Assembly (NCBI RefSeq): GCF_003025555.1
Contig: NZ_PYMH01000010.1
Coordinates: forward strand, 124,001-188,000
Direction of reading: 5' to 3'
Source of the DNA: Photobacterium lutimaris
Lineage (GTDB): Bacteria; Pseudomonadota; Gammaproteobacteria; Enterobacterales; Vibrionaceae
DNA length: 64,000 bases
The notes beneath the pieces are model-generated. The model saw only the letters and a program-made list of their open reading frames with translations. It was not told where the DNA came from and did not search any database. This document shows, in pieces, positions 52,058 through 61,605 of this stretch (positions are counted from its first letter, which is position 1; each line of letters begins with the position of its first letter). Both the position numbers and the translations under genes were made by a program.

Positions 52058-54334
52058 TTATAGAGACTCAGTGAAAGTACGAGCGATAACGTCTTTCTGC
52101 TGTTCAGCAGTTAGAGAGTTAAAGCGTACAGCGTAACCCGATACACGGATAGTTAGCTGTGGGTACTTCTCTGGGTGCTTAACTGCGTCTTCTAGCGTTT
52201 CGCGGTTAAGAACGTTAACGTTCAGGTGCTGACCACCTTCAATGCCAGACTCGTGGTGGAAGTAACCATCCATAAGGCCTGCAAGGTTAGAACGCTGAGT
52301 ATCCTGCTCTTTACCTAGTGCGTTAGGTACGATAGAGAAGGTGTAAGAGATACCGTCTTTCGCATCAGCAAATGGTAGTTTACCTACTGAAGTTAGAGAC
52401 GCTACCGCACCTTTCTCGTCACGACCGTGCATTGGGTTTGCACCTGGTGCGAATGGAGCACCTGCTTGACGACCGTCAGGCGTGTTACCCGTCTTCTTAC
52501 CGTATACCACGTTTGAAGTGATAGTCAGGATAGACTGAGTAGGAACTGCGTCACGGTAAGTCTTAAGCTTACGGATCTTGTTCATGAAGCTAGAAACAAG
52601 TTCACAAGCGATGTCATCAACGCGAGAGTCGTTGTTACCGAACTTCGGATAGTCGCCTTCGATAGCGAAGTCGATTGCGATACCGTCTTCGTCACGTACA
52701 GGCTTAACTTTAGCGTACTTGATAGCAGCTAGTGAGTCAGCAGCAACAGAAAGACCAGCGATACCACAAGCCATAGTACGGCGAACGTCACGGTCGTGTA
52801 GAGCCATAAGCGCTGCTTCGTAGCTGTACTTGTCGTGTGAGTAGTGGATTGCGTTTAGTGCAGTCACGTACTGAGTTGCTAGCCAGTCCATTAGGCTGTC
52901 TAGGCCTGCGTATACTTTGTCGAAGTCTAGAACTTCGTCAAGCATTGGCTCTGCCTTAGGACCAACCTGAATTTTCAGCTTCTCATCCACACCACCGTTG
53001 ATTACGTAAAGTAGTGTTTTAGCAAGGTTTGCACGTGCGCCGAAGAACTGCATGTGCTTACCGATAACCATTGGTGATACACAACAAGCGATAGCGTAGT
53101 CATCGTTGTCGAAATCAGGACGCATTAGGTCGTCGTTTTCGTACTGGATAGAAGAAGTATCGATAGATACCTTCGCACAGAAACGCTTGAAGCCGTCAGG
53201 TAGCTGCTCAGACCATAGAACAGTGATGTTCGGCTCTGGAGAAGGACCCATAGTGTATAGCGTGTTTAGGAAACGGAAGTTAGTACGCGATACTAGCGTA
53301 CGACCGTCAACACCCATACCACCCATTGATTCTGTTGCCCAGATTGGGTCACCAGAGAATAGCTCATCGTACTCAGGCGTACGTAGGAAACGAACCATAC
53401 GTAGTTTCATTACGAAGTGGTCGATCATTTCCTGAGCTTGAACCTCAGTGATCTTACCTGCCGCGATATCACGTTCGATGTAGATATCTAGGAAAGTAGA
53501 CGTACGGCCAAGAGACATTGCCGCGCCGTTCTGAGATTTAACCGCTGCTAGGTAGCCGAAGTATAGCCACTGGATAGCTTCTTGTGCGTTAGTTGCAGGC
53601 TCAGAAATGTCGTAGCCGTATTTAGCGGCCATTTCTTTCATTTGACCTAGTGCACGGTGCTGCTCTTGAATCTCTTCACGAAGCTGCATAGTCATCTGTA
53701 GGTCATCGCCCTTCTCTAGCTTCTCTTGTAGAGAATGGAATTGAGCAACTTTTTCCTTGATTAGGAAGTCGATTCCGTAAAGAGCAACACGACGGTAGTC
53801 ACCGATGATACGACCACGGCCGTATGCATCAGGAAGACCGGTTAGAACACCAGACTTACGACACTTAAGGATGTCTGGAGAGTAAACGTCGAAAACGCCT
53901 TGGTTGTGCGTTTTACGGTACTCAGAGAAGATCTTAGATACTTGTGGGTCAAGAGTACGGCCGTACGCTTTACAAGAACCTTCGATCATGCGCACGCCGC
54001 CGTTAGGCATGATTGCACGCTTAAGAGGCGCTTCAGTCTGAAGACCAACGATAGTCTCTAGATCTTTGTTGATGTAACCTGCGTCGTGAGCAGTGATGGT
54101 AGAGACAAGAGAAGTATCAAAATCAACAGGAGCGTGAGTGCTGTTTTCCTGCTTGATACCTTCCATTACCTGATCCCAAAGCTTGTTAGTTGCTTCAGTA
54201 CCTTCAGTAACTAGGAAAGACTCATCACCCTCATATGGAGTGTAGTTTTTCTGGATAAAGTCGCGAACGTTAACGTCGTTCTGCCATTCGCCTGCAGCGA
54301 ACCCTTCCCAAGCTTTAGCAAATTGCTCTGCCAT
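52058..54334 (-). CDS. pflB: Pyruvate formate-lyase (formate acetyltransferase)
   Basis: PflB converts pyruvate and CoA to acetyl-CoA and formate in anaerobic cells by a glycyl radical mechanism. At 758 residues it matches the E. coli enzyme (760). The adjacent active-site cysteines lie in YAIACCVSPM and the radical Gly is in RVSGYAVRF (Gly733). AAAAGGTAGG precedes the ATG. Codon use looks strongly biased, as in highly expressed genes. It lies 204 bases after the membrane protein gene, with two hairpins between them. Confidence 0.97.
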   Translation of the reverse strand: MAEQFAKAWEGFAAGEWQNDVNVRDFIQKNYTPYEGDESFLVTEGTEATNKLWDQVMEGIKQENSTHAPVDFDTSLVSTITAHDAGYINKDLETIVGLQTEAPLKRAIMPNGGVRMIEGSCKAYGRTLDPQVSKIFSEYRKTHNQGVFDVYSPDILKCRKSGVLTGLPDAYGRGRIIGDYRRVALYGIDFLIKEKVAQFHSLQEKLEKGDDLQMTMQLREEIQEQHRALGQMKEMAAKYGYDISEPATNAQEAIQWLYFGYLAAVKSQNGAAMSLGRTSTFLDIYIERDIAAGKITEVQAQEMIDHFVMKLRMVRFLRTPEYDELFSGDPIWATESMGGMGVDGRTLVSRTNFRFLNTLYTMGPSPEPNITVLWSEQLPDGFKRFCAKVSIDTSSIQYENDDLMRPDFDNDDYAIACCVSPMVIGKHMQFFGARANLAKTLLYVINGGVDEKLKIQVGPKAEPMLDEVLDFDKVYAGLDSLMDWLATQYVTALNAIHYSHDKYSYEAALMALHDRDVRRTMACGIAGLSVAADSLAAIKYAKVKPVRDEDGIAIDFAIEGDYPKFGNNDSRVDDIACELVSSFMNKIRKLKTYRDAVPTQSILTITSNVVYGKKTGNTPDGRQAGAPFAPGANPMHGRDEKGAVASLTSVGKLPFADAKDGISYTFSIVPNALGKEQDTQRSNLAGLMDGYFHHESGIEGGQHLNVNVLNRETLEDAVKHPEKYPQLTIRVSGYAVRFNSLTAEQQKDVIARTFTESL

Positions 54335-54479
54335 GACATACCTACCTTTTTAGTAGAAAAAACACGTACTGCGGTGACTGTTGAGCCAGCCTCACCAAAT
54401 GGTGAACAGCACACTTTATATAAACAATAATACGGATAACCAAAAAGCGTGTCAGGATAGTGACCGTTTGATTATTCGT

Positions 54480-54526
54480 ATTAGTGCTTTCGGCACTAAT
54501 GGAGTAGGGCAGTGCATGCACTGCCC
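54480..54526 (-). repeat. Two tandem hairpins upstream of pflB
   Basis: ATTAGTGC / GCACTAAT (54480-54487, 54493-54500) and a 20-base perfect palindrome centred on GCATGC (54507-54526) stand side by side just after the stop of the upstream membrane protein gene. They may act as an RNA end or processing point that separates expression of that gene from pflB. No T run makes either a classic terminator. Confidence 0.75.
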
Positions 54527-54538
54527 TGTATACGTTTG

Positions 54539-56053
54539 TTACAGTAGTGCTGGAATACCGTATTGGCCTTCAAGCATACCTACTGCCAGCATCGCAACCA
54601 AACAAATGATTAGCGCGCCTGCTGGAATGATGATTTTATCGACAATTGACAGCTTAGCTGCACGTTCTTTGTTACCGATAAGACCATTGTTGTCTAGCAG
54701 CATGGTTAGTGCCCATGCTAGTACAGGGTTAGCAACGATGGCTGCGAACACACAGATACCAGCAGCCTGTGAGTCCTTGGTGTCTTTCACCATCTGAACA
54801 CCGGCTTCAAGAAGCGGCAGGAAAACACCTACAAGCAATGCGATACGCATTACTGGAGGCCATACTGCTACATCCATTGGGAAACCAAGGATCGCGACAA
54901 TGATACACATCACACCCAGTAGAATCGCACCTGCTGGAATTGGACGCTTCGCAATACCTGCCGGGATAATATATGTACCCCAAGATGACGTGATGTTACA
55001 ACCACCGACCGCTGTACCTACCATCTGGCGTAGTGAACAAGTTGTCATAGTGTCATCAACGTCCATCAGAACGCGATCAGTACCTTTCGGGTAGTTCAGC
55101 TCTTGGAAGATGCGGTGACCCAAGAAGTCTGGTGACCACATTGCTACAGCAAGAATCGCAAACGGCAAAGAAGCGATGAAATGCTCAATACCCGGTAGGC
55201 CAAGCATCCAACCTTGCTCTGTGCTGCCCCACCAGTACACTGGATTCAAGTTAGGCAAACCTGTTTCGGTTTCGAATACTAGGTCAAAGCCCGCACCAAG
55301 TGCAAGGGAAACCAGTAAACCGGTTATTGCACAAGCAGGGATCGCCAGCCAGCGCTTGTTTACTTTGGCTAGGTAGGCGTAAAGAATAATGTTTACAGCC
55401 AATACGACCAAGCCGATGTATCCGAGGCTACCTTGTGCAACATCAGCACTCTGAAGACCGACAGCCCAAGACTGGATATCGCCAATTTGGCTCATCGCAC
55501 CGGTGAAACCGAGGAAGATGAGCAGGCCACCGGCCACCCCCTCACTGGTGAGGTTGACCAGTTTCGACCCCCCCTTAAAGTAGCTCAGCAACAGGCCGAA
55601 GACACCGATAAGGATAGCCAGCGCAAGTGGGTGGGCACCAGCCAGGGCAATGGTACCGATCAACGGGATCATTGGGCCGTGGTTACCCGCCAAGTTGGCG
55701 CGAGGGTTAAAAAATCCCGAGGCAAGAATACAAAAAAGAAGGGCTGGGATTAGCATTTCAACACGGGCAACTTCGATAGCAAATGTTTTGCCAAGTTCCA
55801 CGTGATCCCAAGCTGCTGTCAGGCCATCAGCCCAAGACATAGCAACCGATGAGTACATCGCGATAATTGCAATCGTACCCGCTAGCGCAGGAACCAGATC
55901 TTCAAGCTCAAAACGGAAGTCACGGCCTGGAAGGTTTAGCTTCCAGCGGCGTGGTTTCATGATTTTCAGCTCATGATCAAGATAGTCGGAACGACTAGCG
56001 AAGTCAGATGCAGGGCGGTGTAGCTCCTGATAACTTCTTTCTTGTGATGACAT
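54539..56053 (-). CDS. Multi-pass membrane protein in the focA position (possible DUF3360 family)
   Basis: The 504-residue protein has about 12 membrane segments after a charged 55-residue N-terminus, and resembles the DUF3360 group of transport-like proteins (from memory, unverified). It has features of the SulP/xanthine-permease fold, such as the Asn/Gly-rich NPRANLAGNHGPMIPLIGT and GGCNITSSWGTYIIPAG. In E. coli focA occupies this spot between ycaO and pflB, so formate or another organic anion is a plausible substrate, but that is inference. It is preceded by an FNR box, so expression is probably anaerobic. Confidence 0.65.
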   Translation of the reverse strand: MSSQERSYQELHRPASDFASRSDYLDHELKIMKPRRWKLNLPGRDFRFELEDLVPALAGTIAIIAMYSSVAMSWADGLTAAWDHVELGKTFAIEVARVEMLIPALLFCILASGFFNPRANLAGNHGPMIPLIGTIALAGAHPLALAILIGVFGLLLSYFKGGSKLVNLTSEGVAGGLLIFLGFTGAMSQIGDIQSWAVGLQSADVAQGSLGYIGLVVLAVNIILYAYLAKVNKRWLAIPACAITGLLVSLALGAGFDLVFETETGLPNLNPVYWWGSTEQGWMLGLPGIEHFIASLPFAILAVAMWSPDFLGHRIFQELNYPKGTDRVLMDVDDTMTTCSLRQMVGTAVGGCNITSSWGTYIIPAGIAKRPIPAGAILLGVMCIIVAILGFPMDVAVWPPVMRIALLVGVFLPLLEAGVQMVKDTKDSQAAGICVFAAIVANPVLAWALTMLLDNNGLIGNKERAAKLSIVDKIIIPAGALIICLVAMLAVGMLEGQYGIPALL

Positions 56054-56568
56054 AAGTGCCTCGTTCTACATTAAAAAATAATTTTTATTTATATTGTTGG
56101 TTGAAACTCACCCAACAAACCTGCCTATTGTATGTATTTAAGCCAAGCAGTTGTTAAGTGTAATTTAATTTCACCAAATTTGGCTGCAGTGTACCGCTTG
56201 TCCACTTAAATGGAATTGATCTCGATCACTCTCGCTAAAATTTTGTAAGTAAATCACCAAAAAAAATTGAGTGAAAAGTACAATTGTTGCGAAATATGAA
56301 AGAAATTTTATAACAAAAGTAAACTTGTGAAACGCGCCTTTCGTTGTTGATTTGAGCTTATAGCCTTGTTTTTGCTGTGGTTATTCTTTTTAGATACGCG
56401 TTTGTCGGGCTACAGGCATGTTACCTAAAAAGTAGCAACTAAGTAAAAGTATTTTGTGAAATGTATTCAACTTTTTTTGAGTGGAATGAAAGGGCGAACA
56501 TGTAACCAAAGTACAAAATGGGCCCAAACTGATAGGGCATCAGTTCAGGCGTATTGTGCAATTTTAGC
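56054..56568. other. Gap between membrane protein gene and ycaO
   Basis: The 515 bases are AT-rich. Near the left they carry an FNR box and a -10 element for the minus-strand membrane protein-pflB transcript. A 7-bp hairpin (56527-56545) lies just past the ycaO stop. No gene is visible. Confidence 0.6.
56188..56229 (-). promoter_or_regulatory. FNR-dependent class II promoter upstream of the focA-slot gene and pflB
   Basis: TTGATCTCGATCAC (56216-56229) matches the FNR consensus TTGAT-N4-ATCAA at 9 of 10 fixed positions. On the minus strand a -10 box TACACT lies at 56193-56188, which puts the FNR site centre about 41.5 bases before the expected start, the class II distance. Together these support anaerobic induction. 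Confidence 0.7.
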
Positions 56569-58326
56569 TTAGTTCTGCGTTTTTGCCGTTTGCAGTTTAC
56601 GGTAAGACTGCAGCAATTTCTGGTGGGGAGGGAACTGGCTCATGGTCAGATCGCCGGCTGTCAGGCCATGGAAGCGCACACTGCCTTCAATTGAGCCCCA
56701 CGCGGCCGCGACAGTCTCGGAACCGTACTTGCGCTCGAAATCGGCTTTTAGCGTGGCCGGATCATGCTCTTCGTCCAGGGCCAACTTTAGGCTGTCGACT
56801 AGGCAGCGGACGAAGTTGGCACGATCGGTGCTGTAAGTCGATGTGTTGAAGGCAACACTCCATTGTGCATATTCCAGAGCCAATTCAAGATCGCCGCCAG
56901 CCAGTGCAATTAAACATTTCAGCTCACCGACTCGCAGGGTTTGCCATGCATCACTGGTGTCGGTCGCCATGCCAAGTATTGCAGGGAGGAGCGTGTTGTC
57001 GTCGAACTCTTCTTCGACAATATGGAACATCTCGGCATATTGCTCAGCATCCCATTCGACATTCGGTAATGCCAATAGTACCTCGCGCAATTCCAAGGCC
57101 ACATTGTTGTTGGCTTCAATTAGATCGTCTACCGGCGAAATTTCAGACCAGCCCGGAACGATGATACGGCAGCAATCGACACCAAGGTGGTCGTAATCAG
57201 CAATATAGACATCGGCACCTTCAGCGTGTAATCGGCCCATCAAATAATTGAAGTGCTCTTCAGATGTGCCGCTGATGCTCCAATCGCTGAAATCAACGCT
57301 AGATCCAGGCTGGAACAATGCCGACGGAACGAAGCCTGCTGACTCCGCTGGCTGGTTATCCGATACGTCGTCATTATTGGTTGCTGAGCTTTCGGCAGAA
57401 TGCACAAGGAGTGCATTGAGTTCATCAAGGCTGCGACCCTGTAAAAGCTCAGTGATAGCACGCTCGAAAGCAACCTCGAAGCAAGGGTGAGCACCGAAAG
57501 CAGCAAAACTCACCTGCTTGTCTGGGCTGGATAGTGCGACACAGACCACCGGGAATTTACCGCCAAGGGAGGCATCGTAGCTGTTGATTTGAAACCCTTT
57601 CGCCTTGAGTGCGTCCATTGCACCCTGGATAGTGGTAAAACGGCTAAGCGTAGGCTGCGGGATTTCCGGCAGGCTAATTTTCTCATCAATAACGCGGCTT
57701 TTGATTTTACGCTCGATGATGTCGCACAGGGCCTGAGCGCGGGCTTCGAATTGGGTATCGCCCGTGGAGATCCCAATTGATGCATACAAGTTGCTGATGA
57801 TATTGACCGGTATATAGGTCGTTTCCTTGTCGCTTTGGCGTTCGAATGGCAGGGTGCAAATTCCTCGCACCATGTTGCTCGATTGCAGATCGACCAGATC
57901 GGTACCTAATAGCTCAAGGGTGGGATCGTAAAACTGGGTCAGGCGCTCATCCAAAATCGCTTCCGGAGGCAAGTTTTCTTCAAGATCGATAGGGAACCAC
58001 TTCTCGTTCGGATAATGAACGAATTCGCTATCGGCAACGGCCGCGCCCAAATAGTAGTCGTTGTAGAAGTCGTTGGTTGCCAGGCGCTCGAGATATTCGC
58101 CCAGAGCCGATGCTAGAGCGGCCTTTTGGCTGGTTCCCTTGCCGTGGCTGACGTTCATCGGTGCATCTATATCACGGATTTGCACAGACCAGACATTGGG
58201 GATCGGGTTGTGCCATAAGGCACTTTCCATGCTGTCCATATTGAAGCCAAGTGCTTGGAGTTGAGTATGGAAACGCGCAATCGTTGCTTCTAGCGTGGCG
58301 TCTTTACCGGTTACAAATGTTGTCAT
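56569..58326 (-). CDS. ycaO: YcaO-domain protein
   Basis: E. coli YcaO is an ATP-dependent enzyme of the cyclodehydratase fold reported to aid RimO in methylthiolation of ribosomal protein S12. The 585-residue product starts at the ATG at 58326 (MTTFVTGKDATLE), which aligns with the E. coli start; the longer frame is spurious. Conserved parts are NVWSVQIRD, GKGTSQKAALASALGEYLER and the C-terminal roughly 180-residue extension of the S12-type group. The neighbour order ycaO, transporter, pflB is like E. coli ycaO-focA-pflB. Confidence 0.93.
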   Translation of the reverse strand: MTTFVTGKDATLEATIARFHTQLQALGFNMDSMESALWHNPIPNVWSVQIRDIDAPMNVSHGKGTSQKAALASALGEYLERLATNDFYNDYYLGAAVADSEFVHYPNEKWFPIDLEENLPPEAILDERLTQFYDPTLELLGTDLVDLQSSNMVRGICTLPFERQSDKETTYIPVNIISNLYASIGISTGDTQFEARAQALCDIIERKIKSRVIDEKISLPEIPQPTLSRFTTIQGAMDALKAKGFQINSYDASLGGKFPVVCVALSSPDKQVSFAAFGAHPCFEVAFERAITELLQGRSLDELNALLVHSAESSATNNDDVSDNQPAESAGFVPSALFQPGSSVDFSDWSISGTSEEHFNYLMGRLHAEGADVYIADYDHLGVDCCRIIVPGWSEISPVDDLIEANNNVALELREVLLALPNVEWDAEQYAEMFHIVEEEFDDNTLLPAILGMATDTSDAWQTLRVGELKCLIALAGGDLELALEYAQWSVAFNTSTYSTDRANFVRCLVDSLKLALDEEHDPATLKADFERKYGSETVAAAWGSIEGSVRFHGLTAGDLTMSQFPPHQKLLQSYRKLQTAKTQN

Positions 58327-58690
58327 TATCGATCTCGTCACAAGACAGGAGGTTGAATGGCGCGAAGTATAACTAATTATGAACAGGATGCCCAAACGCG
58401 ACTGGGGTGCGTTTGGGCATCCTAACTGATCATATTGATGAAAGGCCAAATGGCATGGTTTGTGGTGACTTGGCAATGGAAACATTTTGTCGATATTTTG
58501 ACCGCAGTCCCACCTTGTGCGGTCGACCAGTGAAAGTAGTCACAGTTATTCCCTATGGCATGTAGCAGAATGAGTTGGTCAAGCGAGTTCCAACTAACTA
58601 ATAATGCTGATTTAAAATAGATATTCACTACTTTTGTCGGTGGGCGTTCGTCTCTGCAGAGAAAAGCAGATGAAGTCAAAGAGGGATACG
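58327..58690. other. Divergent gap between ycaO and the dipeptidase gene
   Basis: The 364 bases separate two diverging genes and must hold both promoters. I see no strong -35/-10 pair or FNR box. Frames here are only upstream extensions of the flanking genes. Confidence 0.5.
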
Positions 58691-60046
58691 ATGAAAGCAA
58701 CAATAGCATCAAATATCGACGCGCTGCGTGATGACTATATTGCCGCAGTGACGCGTTTGGTGGCTATTCCCAGTGTGTACCAGGAAGATGATAGCGGTAA
58801 GCCGTTTGGCAAGCCGATTGACGATTGTTTGGACGAAACACTGGCGTTATGCCACGACCTTGGGTTTACCATCTATAAGGATCACAAAGGCTATTACGGC
58901 TATGCCGAGATTGGTGATGGTGAGCAAATGATAGGGGTGTTGGGCCATTTGGATGTGGTACCAACCGGTGATATGTCGGCTTGGCATTCTGATCCGTTTA
59001 GCCCGGAAATCCGTGATGGTCGTTTATATGGGCGCGGTACCCAAGATGACAAAGGGCCTACACTGGCCGCTATTTATGCGGTGAAAGCCTTGCTCGACAG
59101 CGGTGTGGTGCTCAATAAGCGCATTCGCTTCATTTTCGGTACTGATGAAGAAACCTTGTGGCGCTGTATTGAACGGTACTTGGAAAAAGAAGAGGTACCA
59201 AGCTGTGGCTTTACGCCAGACTCCGCTTTTCCGCTCATTCATGCTGAAAAAATGCTGATCCAATCTTGGCTCCACGGTCCGGGGGATGACCTTATCTCGC
59301 TGGAGTGCGGTGGTGCCCTGAATGCGGTGCCTGAGCTGGCCAAATATGAAGGCCCGTTGTGGGAAGAATTGGCCGCCAAGCTTGATGAGCTGGGTTATGA
59401 CTTTAGCGCAGAAGATGCCGAGGTAACGGTTTTTGGCAAGGCCGCACACTCAGCTGCCAGCGATACCAAAGGGGTCAACGCGATTGCCCGCCTGTGCTTG
59501 GCATTAAGCAGCATTGGGGTGACCCACCCGGTGATTAAATTTGTCGCCGAGCAAGTCGGTGAAGATGCTAACGCCATCGAGATCTTTGGCCCGATCGAAG
59601 ATGTCAGTGGCCGCCTGACTTTCAATGTTGCCCAGCTTGAACTTAGCGATCAGGCAAGCAAACTCGGGATTGATATCCGAGTGCCGGTTTCGTTTGAAAA
59701 AGACGACTTCGATAATGATATTCAGGCTGTCGCCGAGCAGTACGGTTTGCGCTACGAGGAATTTGATGTGCTACCTTCCTTGTATATGCCTGCAGAAAGC
59801 CCGGTGATCCTAACGCTGATGAAAGCTTACCAAGAAATCAGCGGAGATATGGACAGCGAGCCGATGACATCCGGTGGGGCAACGTATGCCCGTGCGATAC
59901 CCAATTGTGTGGCCTATGGGGCGATTTTCCCCGGTCGCGACAAGGTAGAACACATGCCGAATGAATATTTGATTATTGATGACATGCTCAAAGCAATGAA
60001 TGTGTATGCCAACGCGATTTATCAGCTGCAGGGAGTAGAGTTATGA
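58691..60046 (+). CDS. M20 family PepV-like dipeptidase
   Basis: This cytoplasmic zinc peptidase would cut dipeptides. The 451-residue protein starts at the ATG at 58691, with GAGGG upstream. Metal and catalytic residues appear in GHLDVVPTGD (His86, Asp88), GRGTQDDKG (Asp119/120), TDEET (Glu153/154), TPDSAFP (Asp177) and the late DKVEHMPNE (His about 424). These sit almost exactly at PepV positions. The stop overlaps the transporter gene by 4 bases, so uptake and hydrolysis are probably linked. Confidence 0.9.
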   Translation: MKATIASNIDALRDDYIAAVTRLVAIPSVYQEDDSGKPFGKPIDDCLDETLALCHDLGFTIYKDHKGYYGYAEIGDGEQMIGVLGHLDVVPTGDMSAWHSDPFSPEIRDGRLYGRGTQDDKGPTLAAIYAVKALLDSGVVLNKRIRFIFGTDEETLWRCIERYLEKEEVPSCGFTPDSAFPLIHAEKMLIQSWLHGPGDDLISLECGGALNAVPELAKYEGPLWEELAAKLDELGYDFSAEDAEVTVFGKAAHSAASDTKGVNAIARLCLALSSIGVTHPVIKFVAEQVGEDANAIEIFGPIEDVSGRLTFNVAQLELSDQASKLGIDIRVPVSFEKDDFDNDIQAVAEQYGLRYEEFDVLPSLYMPAESPVILTLMKAYQEISGDMDSEPMTSGGATYARAIPNCVAYGAIFPGRDKVEHMPNEYLIIDDMLKAMNVYANAIYQLQGVEL

Positions 60047-61524
60047 CCACGACTACAGAGGCTGGCAAAATGAAACGTTCTTTCAAAATGCCGACTGTTT
60101 ATACCATTCTTTTTTCCATCATTGCCCTTGTTGCCCTGCTTACATGGGTCATGCCTGCGGGCAAGTATGACTACCTGGTGAATGGCACCGATGTGGTGAT
60201 CCCTGCCGCTGAAGTGCTCGATTACGATGGGGGTGAGCGGTTACTGCCTATTCCTGGTACCTACCAAGAGCTGGAGTCTTCGCCGCAGGGGGTCATTGAT
60301 ATCCTGATGGCCCCGATTAAGGGCTTCCATAAGGCGGTTGATGTTGCGCTGTTTGTACTGGTGATTGGTGGTTTCCTTGCCGTGACCATGCGCACCGGTG
60401 CGATGGACTCCGGTGTGGCGGCGATTGTCCGTAAGTTCCGTGGCCGTGAGCAGATGATGATCCCGGTACTGATCACTTTGTTTGCACTCGGTGGCTCGAC
60501 CTACGGGATGGCCGAAGAAACCGTGGCCTTCTGGGCGGTGATCCTGCCGGTAATGGCTGTGGCGGGTTATGACCGCATGGTTGCTGCAGGGATCATCCTG
60601 CTGGGCTCCGGGGTTGGGGTATTGGCTTCAACGGTTAACCCATTTGCGACCGGTATTGCCTCAGGATTTGCCGGCTTGCCAATCGGTGACGGTATCGTCC
60701 TTCGTGTGGTGCAACTCGCGATTTTGATTGTGTTGGCATCGTGGTATGTCATGCGTTATGCCTCGAAGGTAAAAGCGGACAAAGCCAACTCGGTGCTGGC
60801 GGATATTGAGTTTAACGACGAATTTTCCCATGTCAGTGACGATACCGGTGAGTTCACCACCAAGCAGAAGTGGACCATGGGGATCTTCTTTGGTGCCTTC
60901 TTGGTCATGATATACGGTGTTATTCCATGGGAAGACATGGGCATTACCGCGATCCCTACGCTGTGGTGGTGGTTCGATGAGCTGTCGACCCTGTTCCTGG
61001 CATCGGCTATCTTGATTGCGATTATCAACCGTATGCCTGAAGGGGAGTTCATTAAGACCTTCATCGAAGGGGCTAAAGACCTGATCGGTGTTGCTCTGGT
61101 GGTCGCTGTTGCTCGTGGTATCTATGTGGTGATGGATAACGGTGTGATCATCGATACTATCCTTAACTGGGCTGAAGGTGTGGTGACCGGCCTGTCATCA
61201 GGTGTCTTTGTGGTCGTGACATACTTCGTCCATATCGTACTGAGCTTCTTTATTCCATCGACCTCAGGTTTGGCAACCGTGTCAATGCCGCTGATGGCAC
61301 CGCTGGCTGACTTCTCGGGTATCGGCCGTGATTTGATTATTACGGCTTACCAGTCTGCAAGTGGTTGGATCAACATTTTTGCGCCAACCGCAGGCCACCT
61401 GGTGGCTGGTTTGGCACTGGCGAAAATCCCTTATGAGCGCTTCCTGAAATGGGTGATGCCGTTTGTGGTGATGGTGTTGGTTATCACTGTTGTACTGTTG
61501 TTTGCCGGCGCTGCAATGGCGTAA
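60043..61524 (+). CDS. YfcC-family membrane carrier
   Basis: The 493-residue protein has about 12 membrane segments and the YfcC/ArcD-like signature (FALGGSTYGMAEETVAFWAV, SFFIPSTSGLATVSMPLMAP). The family carries amino acids, dipeptides or C4-dicarboxylates, mostly in anaerobic or arginine-linked settings. Coupling to the dipeptidase by an ATGA overlap favours peptide or amino-acid transport. A terminator follows. Confidence 0.85.
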   Translation: MTTTTEAGKMKRSFKMPTVYTILFSIIALVALLTWVMPAGKYDYLVNGTDVVIPAAEVLDYDGGERLLPIPGTYQELESSPQGVIDILMAPIKGFHKAVDVALFVLVIGGFLAVTMRTGAMDSGVAAIVRKFRGREQMMIPVLITLFALGGSTYGMAEETVAFWAVILPVMAVAGYDRMVAAGIILLGSGVGVLASTVNPFATGIASGFAGLPIGDGIVLRVVQLAILIVLASWYVMRYASKVKADKANSVLADIEFNDEFSHVSDDTGEFTTKQKWTMGIFFGAFLVMIYGVIPWEDMGITAIPTLWWWFDELSTLFLASAILIAIINRMPEGEFIKTFIEGAKDLIGVALVVAVARGIYVVMDNGVIIDTILNWAEGVVTGLSSGVFVVVTYFVHIVLSFFIPSTSGLATVSMPLMAPLADFSGIGRDLIITAYQSASGWINIFAPTAGHLVAGLALAKIPYERFLKWVMPFVVMVLVITVVLLFAGAAMA

Positions 61525-61544
61525 GTAGCCTATCGTCCAACCTA

Positions 61545-61574
61545 AAAAAAGCGAGCCTTATGGCTCGCTTTTTT
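61545..61574 (+). terminator. Terminator after the YfcC-family gene
   Basis: AAAAAAGCGAGCC (61545-61557) pairs with GGCTCGCTTTTTT (61562-61574) around TTAT, 20 bases past the stop. It is likely active in both directions, serving also the minus-strand gene that ends at 61606. Confidence 0.92.
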
Positions 61575-61605
61575 GTGGAGGCTTGCTTATCAAGCTTGCT
61601 CGGTA

